Below are positions 59,936 through 64,000 of a DNA stretch of 64,000 bases, in pieces. The DNA is from Rhodanobacteraceae bacterium (GTDB lineage Bacteria > Pseudomonadota > Gammaproteobacteria > Xanthomonadales > SZUA-5), in NCBI GenBank assembly GCA_016713135.1, contig JADJPR010000023.1:682001-746000 (forward strand), given 5' to 3'. Under the pieces are notes generated by a model that saw only the letters and a list, made by a program, of their open reading frames with translations, did no database searches and had not been told where the DNA came from. Within the stretch, counting starts at the first letter, position 1; the number at the start of each line of letters is the position of its first letter. The position numbers were made by a program, and so were the translations under genes.

Positions 59936-62900
59936 GCGCGCCCGCCGAACTCGACTGGCGCCGCCTGGCGCTGACCGGGACCTCGCTGATCGAGGCCAGT
60001 GCCGGCACCGGCAAGACCTGGAACATCGCCCTGCTGTACCTGCGCCTGGTGCTGGAGCGGGAACTGGACGCGCGCCAGGTGGTGGTCACCACTTTCACCG
60101 AAGCCGCCGCGCAGGAGCTGCGCGCGCGGGTGCGCCAGCGCCTGGCCGACGCTGAAGCCGCCCTGGCGGCGCCGGAACTCCCGGCCAACGAGTTGCAGGA
60201 GTACCTCGAAGCGCTGGTGGCCCGCGGCGGGCGCACGCCGCTGCTGACCCGCGTGCGCCTGGCACTGGCGGAGATCGACCTGGCGCCGATCACCACCATC
60301 CACGGCCTGTGCCGGCGCATCCTCGGCGACTTTCCCTTCGACACCGGGATGCCTTTCGCGCTCGGCGAGATCGTCGACACGCCGAAACTGGTGCGCGAAT
60401 GCGTCGAGGATTTCTGGCGCGCGCGCTTCCTCGGCGATCACATCGATCCCTGGGAGGCCGCCTATGCGCTGACCGGTGGCGTCGAAGCCCTGGCCGAGGT
60501 GGTGCGCGAGATCCTCGCCGTGGACGAGGACGCCATCGACCTCGAGCCCAGCTCCGGGCTGCGCGCATGGTGGCAGGCATTCTGCGCGCGCGACCTGGCG
60601 CAGTTGCGCGCCAAGGTGGACAGCGGTGACGGTTTCGCGCGCATGGACGTCAGCGTGCTGCGCAAGCAGCTGCGCATCCTGCTGCAGGCCGCCGCCAGCG
60701 GCGACCCCGCCGGGGTGGACTGGGACAAGCTGCAGCTCCATCTCGCGCCGGACAAGGTGCGCACTGCCGGCCTGAAGAACCACCACCCGCCCCTGGCGGA
60801 CTGGCCCACGATCCGGCTGCTGGTCGAGGCGCGCGGCATGTTCGAGCGCATCCCCGCGCGGGTGCGCCACGAGCTGGCGCTGGACTGCGCCCGTTTCGTC
60901 CGCGGCGAGCTGCGCCGGCGGTTGCTGCAGCGCGGCCAGGCGAGCTTCTCGCAGCTGATCGACGAAGTGCACGCGCGCCTGGCCGGCCCCGCCGGCGACC
61001 AGCTCGCCGCACGCCTGCAGCAGAGCTGGCCGGTGGCCCTGATCGACGAATTCCAGGACACCGACGCGCGCCAGTGGGCAATCTTTGACCGCGTCTGGCG
61101 CGGTGCCGGGCCGGGCGGGCGCGCGCTGCTGCTGATCGGCGATCCGAAGCAAGCGATCTACGGCTTCCGCGGCGGCGATGTGGCGAGCTACCTCAATGTG
61201 CGCGATGCGCTGCCGCCGCAGCGGATCCTGTCGATCAGCCGCAACTACCGTTCGCACCCGCGCCTGCTGCTGGCGCTGAACGCGCTCTACGACCGCGCCG
61301 GGGTGGCCGCCTTCGGCGACAGCGGGATCGACTATGTCGCGGTGGAGGCCGGCGAGCCCGCCCGCTGGCGCGGCACCGCGATCCGCCAGCCGCTACGCCT
61401 GCGCCTGATGCCGGCAGCGTCCGCGCGCAAGGGCGACCGCGACCAGGCGGCGCTGGAAGCCTGCGTCGACGACATCGCCGCGCTGCTGGAGGACCGCGTG
61501 CTCGGCTGCGGCGCGGGCGATGTGGCGGTGCTGCTCGACAGCAATGCGCGCATCCGCACGCTGCGGCGCATGCTTGCGGCGCGTGGCATTCCGGTGGCCG
61601 GCGCCGGGCGCGCGAACGTGCTCGACAGCGAGTGGGCCGAGGACGTCCAGCTGCTGCTCCACGCCCTGCTCGAGGCCGGCGACGAGTACGCCGTGCGCGG
61701 CGCCCTGGCCACCCGGCTGCTCGGGCGCACCGCGGCTGACCTGGCGCAGCTGGCCAGGGATGTCGCCGCCTGGGAGCGCACGCTCGAGTGGTTCGCCGCG
61801 CAACACGCGCGCTGGCAGCGCCAGGGTCCGCTGGCGGTGATCGAATCGGTCCTGCACCAGCACGCACCGCGCCTGCTGGCCGCGGCCGACGGCGAGCGTG
61901 CGCTCACCGATCTGCGCCACCTCGGCGAGCTGCTGCAGGAGGCCGCCGCGGAGTGCTACGGCCCGCAGGAACTGTATGCCTGGTATGTCGCCGAACGCGC
62001 CCGCAGCGGCACCGGGGAGGAGGCGCCGAAGGAGCGGCAGCTGCGCATCGAGAGCGAGCAGCAGCGGGTCCAGCTGATGACCCTGCACGCGAGCAAGGGC
62101 CTGGAGTTCCGCGCGGTGTTCGTGCCGATGGCCTGGCGCTCGCGCGAGGCGCGCGCCAGCGACCACGTCCGCTACCACGACAGCCAGCGCCGCCTGCGCC
62201 TGGACCTCGGCAGCCCGCGCCTCGGCGAGCACACTGCGATCGCCGCGATGGAAGACCTGCAGGAGCGGTTGCGCGGCCTGTATGTCGGCGTGACCCGCGC
62301 GGTGCAGCTGTGCACGCTGTATGCCTTCGACGACCTCGCACCGCAGGCGCATGTGGGCCCGGCCTGGCGCGCGGCACTGGATGTACTGCTCGGCGCCGCG
62401 CTGGCCAGCTTCGGACCGGCGGCCGGGGATCCCTGGGCAGCACTGGCCAAGGCCCTGCCCTCGCTGCGCATCGAGCGCGAACCGCGGGTCTCGCAGCTCT
62501 CGCTGCTGCCGCCGCTGCCGCAGCGCGCCCGCCGCGCGCGCAGCCCGCTGCCGCCGCTGCGCCCGCTGCATGGCCTGTACAGTTTCACCGCGCTGACGCG
62601 GATGCGCGAACTGGCGCTGAGCGAGGCCGCGCGCGCGGCCGAGGACGAGGGCGAAGACCTCGCAGACATGCCGGCGGAAGCGCCGCAACCGGAGCTGGGT
62701 GCCCTCGCCGGCCTGCGCGGCGCGCGCTTCGGCGATGCGATCCACGGGCTGCTGGAGGACGGGCGCCAGGGTGCGCGCTTCGAGACCCAGCCGGAGCGTA
62801 TCCGCCGCGCGCTCGACCGCCACAGCGTGCGCAGCGGCCAGGCCGGCGATGACGCCGCGGCGATCGCGGCTGTCGCGCGCCTGCTCGACCGCACGCTGGA

Positions 62901-63441
62901 TTGCGAACTGGCACCCGGCCTGTCGCTGGTCGGGCTGCCGGCGAACGCGCGCCGCGCCGAGTTCGAGTTCGCCTTCGTCCTCGACGACGCCCGCTGGTGG
63001 CGGCTGCACGCGCTGCTGGACGCGCATGGCCTCGGCCACTGGTGGCCGCCGGCCGGCGCGGGCGAATCGCTGCGCGGCTTGATGAAGGGCTACATCGACC
63101 TGGTGTTCGCCTGGGACGGCCGCTTCCACGTGCTCGACTACAAGAGCAACTGGCTGGGCGAGCGCCTGGCCGATTACGCACCCGACGCGCTCGATGGCGC
63201 CATCGCCGGGCACCACTATGGCCTGCAGGCGCTGATCTACACCGTGGCGCTGCAGCGCTACCTGGCGCGGCGCATCGCCGACTACCAGCCAGAGCGCCAC
63301 CTCGGTGAGAGCTGGTACCTGTTCGTGCGCGCGCTCGGGCTGGCGCCGGGCGCCGGGCTGTGGCGCAAGCGCTTCCCGCAGGCCCTGGTCGATGCCCTGG
63401 ATGCGCTGTTCGACGGTACGGAGGCCAGCGCATGCGCCTGA
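59932..63441 (+). CDS. recB: Exodeoxyribonuclease V subunit beta (RecB)
   Basis: A 1169-aa helicase-nuclease. Walker A is in LIEASAGTGKTWNIALLYLRL (about residue 18-35). Further motifs are VTTFTEAAAQELRARVRQRL, the helicase motif VALIDEFQDTDARQWAIFDRVW, LLIGDPKQAIYGFRGGDV, and LMTLHASKGLEFRAVFVP. The C-terminal nuclease domain has GYIDLVFAWDGRFHVLDYKSNWLGE with the catalytic Asp and Lys. It starts as ATGA within the recC stop. Together with recC and recD it forms the RecBCD recombination machine. Confidence 0.96.
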   Translation: MSAPAELDWRRLALTGTSLIEASAGTGKTWNIALLYLRLVLERELDARQVVVTTFTEAAAQELRARVRQRLADAEAALAAPELPANELQEYLEALVARGGRTPLLTRVRLALAEIDLAPITTIHGLCRRILGDFPFDTGMPFALGEIVDTPKLVRECVEDFWRARFLGDHIDPWEAAYALTGGVEALAEVVREILAVDEDAIDLEPSSGLRAWWQAFCARDLAQLRAKVDSGDGFARMDVSVLRKQLRILLQAAASGDPAGVDWDKLQLHLAPDKVRTAGLKNHHPPLADWPTIRLLVEARGMFERIPARVRHELALDCARFVRGELRRRLLQRGQASFSQLIDEVHARLAGPAGDQLAARLQQSWPVALIDEFQDTDARQWAIFDRVWRGAGPGGRALLLIGDPKQAIYGFRGGDVASYLNVRDALPPQRILSISRNYRSHPRLLLALNALYDRAGVAAFGDSGIDYVAVEAGEPARWRGTAIRQPLRLRLMPAASARKGDRDQAALEACVDDIAALLEDRVLGCGAGDVAVLLDSNARIRTLRRMLAARGIPVAGAGRANVLDSEWAEDVQLLLHALLEAGDEYAVRGALATRLLGRTAADLAQLARDVAAWERTLEWFAAQHARWQRQGPLAVIESVLHQHAPRLLAAADGERALTDLRHLGELLQEAAAECYGPQELYAWYVAERARSGTGEEAPKERQLRIESEQQRVQLMTLHASKGLEFRAVFVPMAWRSREARASDHVRYHDSQRRLRLDLGSPRLGEHTAIAAMEDLQERLRGLYVGVTRAVQLCTLYAFDDLAPQAHVGPAWRAALDVLLGAALASFGPAAGDPWAALAKALPSLRIEREPRVSQLSLLPPLPQRARRARSPLPPLRPLHGLYSFTALTRMRELALSEAARAAEDEGEDLADMPAEAPQPELGALAGLRGARFGDAIHGLLEDGRQGARFETQPERIRRALDRHSVRSGQAGDDAAAIAAVARLLDRTLDCELAPGLSLVGLPANARRAEFEFAFVLDDARWWRLHALLDAHGLGHWWPPAGAGESLRGLMKGYIDLVFAWDGRFHVLDYKSNWLGERLADYAPDALDGAIAGHHYGLQALIYTVALQRYLARRIADYQPERHLGESWYLFVRALGLAPGAGLWRKRFPQALVDALDALFDGTEASACA

Positions 63442-64000
63442 AGCCGCAAGTCGCACCGCCACCGTCGACACCGGTCGCGCTGGGCCGCTGGGCGCGCGCG
63501 CGCACCGGCAGCGAGGCGCTGGCGCGCGCGCTCGAAGCTGCGGCGCAGGCCGAATTCGAGGGCCATGCCTGCGCCCGGCTGGATCCGTCCTCCGCGCGCC
63601 TGGACGAGTTGCGCGCGCACCCCTGGGTGGGCGATGGCAGTCGAATGACGCCGCTGGTGCTCTCCGCCGACGGCGCCTGCTACCTCTGGCGCAACCATGT
63701 GCATGAGGCGCGCGTGGGCAGCGCGATCCTGGCCCGCGCCGGTCATCCCGCCCACACGGACGCGCAGGACCTGGCCGACCTCGACACGCTGTTCGCGCCG
63801 ATGGATCCGGTGCGCGCGTCCGGCCAGCGCGAGGCAGTGCGGCGCAGCCTGGGCCGGCGCTTCCTGGTGATTTCCGGCGGGCCGGGCACCGGCAAGACCA
63901 CCACGGTGCTGCGCCTGCTGCTGCTGCGCCTGCGCCAGGCCGCGCGTGCCGGGCGTGCGTGCGCGATCGCGCTGGCCGCGCCCACCGGCAAGGCGGCGCA
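63432..64000 (+). CDS. recD: Exodeoxyribonuclease V subunit alpha (RecD), N-terminal part (3' end outside window)
   Basis: The first 189 residues of RecD. The N-terminal domain ends in a Walker A motif ISGGPGTGKTTTVLRLLL, with the Lys at residue 155, and the frame continues to the window end (AAPTGKAA). RecD is the second, 5'-3' helicase motor of RecBCD. The ATG overlaps the recB stop by 10 bp. Confidence 0.94.
   Translation, partial: MRLKPQVAPPPSTPVALGRWARARTGSEALARALEAAAQAEFEGHACARLDPSSARLDELRAHPWVGDGSRMTPLVLSADGACYLWRNHVHEARVGSAILARAGHPAHTDAQDLADLDTLFAPMDPVRASGQREAVRRSLGRRFLVISGGPGTGKTTTVLRLLLLRLRQAARAGRACAIALAAPTGKAA

Overview
The window is high-GC, densely coded bacterial DNA with many overlapping start and stop codons. 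The gene content fits a gammaproteobacterium of the Lysobacterales (Xanthomonadales). The main reasons are a complete aryl-polyene/xanthomonadin-type pigment cluster with a flavin halogenase, a split adenosylcobalamin-dependent ribonucleotide reductase (NrdJa/NrdJb), recCBD order, a PhoPQ pair with a small PepSY-like protein, and a large secreted protein ending in the C-terminal motif NGFE. The genus cannot be fixed from this sequence. No rRNA, tRNA, CRISPR array, prophage or IS transposase gene was found.

Layout. 1-5346: kdpB (3' part), kdpC, kdpD, kdpE, a potassium-uptake operon and its sensor/regulator, followed by a partial duplication of the kdpE tail. 5609-10017 (minus): a class II ribonucleotide reductase operon in which the nrdJa and nrdJb subunits are separated by a histone-H1-like gene and a small exported protein. 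10386-13343 (minus): a GAF-GGDEF-EAL protein. 13535-19403: cysteine synthase, a PhoQ/PhoP/PepSY set, and an acetyltransferase, a rhomboid protease, an alkyltransferase-like protein and an unknown protein. 19407-20616: a noncoding repeat array. 20665-21978: a CNNM/CorC-type protein. 21995-40593: the aryl-polyene cluster, with a divergent methyltransferase and then apeC to apeR in nearly alphabetical order, plus an ammonia-lyase and a halogenase-like flavoprotein. 40728-46845: polyP:AMP phosphotransferase, a large zinc protease, a DhlA-like haloalkane dehalogenase and unknown proteins. 46875-47276: two abutting MITE-like elements. 47640-56330: a secreted beta-helix-type protein, a class V aminotransferase, two zinc proteases and an AraC regulator. 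56594-64000: recC, recB and the start of recD.

The pigment genes form a coherent pathway. The lyase could make an aryl-acrylate starter, ApeH would load it on an ACP (ApeE/ApeF), and ApeO with ApeC, ApeQ and ApeI/ApeP would elongate, reduce and dehydrate. ApeK, ApeD and the acyltransferase would hydrolyse or transfer the product, ApeL/ApeM/ApeN would carry it to the outer membrane, and the halogenase and methyltransferase would decorate the ring. Two cluster genes (apeC and the ApeJ-type acyltransferase) are frameshifted as assembled; one lies in a suspicious G-rich tract.

The most unusual feature is a dispersed family of 'word hairpins' in at least nine places: long inverted repeats whose arms are themselves arrays of a 6-9 bp word. 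The words differ between loci, but the architecture and a short GC-rich loop core recur. They sit between genes, often inside operons (kdpB/kdpC, phoQ/phoP, apeI/ApeJ, apeP/apeQ). In one case the repeat arm is translated as a 14-residue repeat in the LolA-like protein. At 19435-20386 five units of about 190 bp keep the same flanks while two unrelated hairpins are exchanged inside them. I do not know a described system that matches this.
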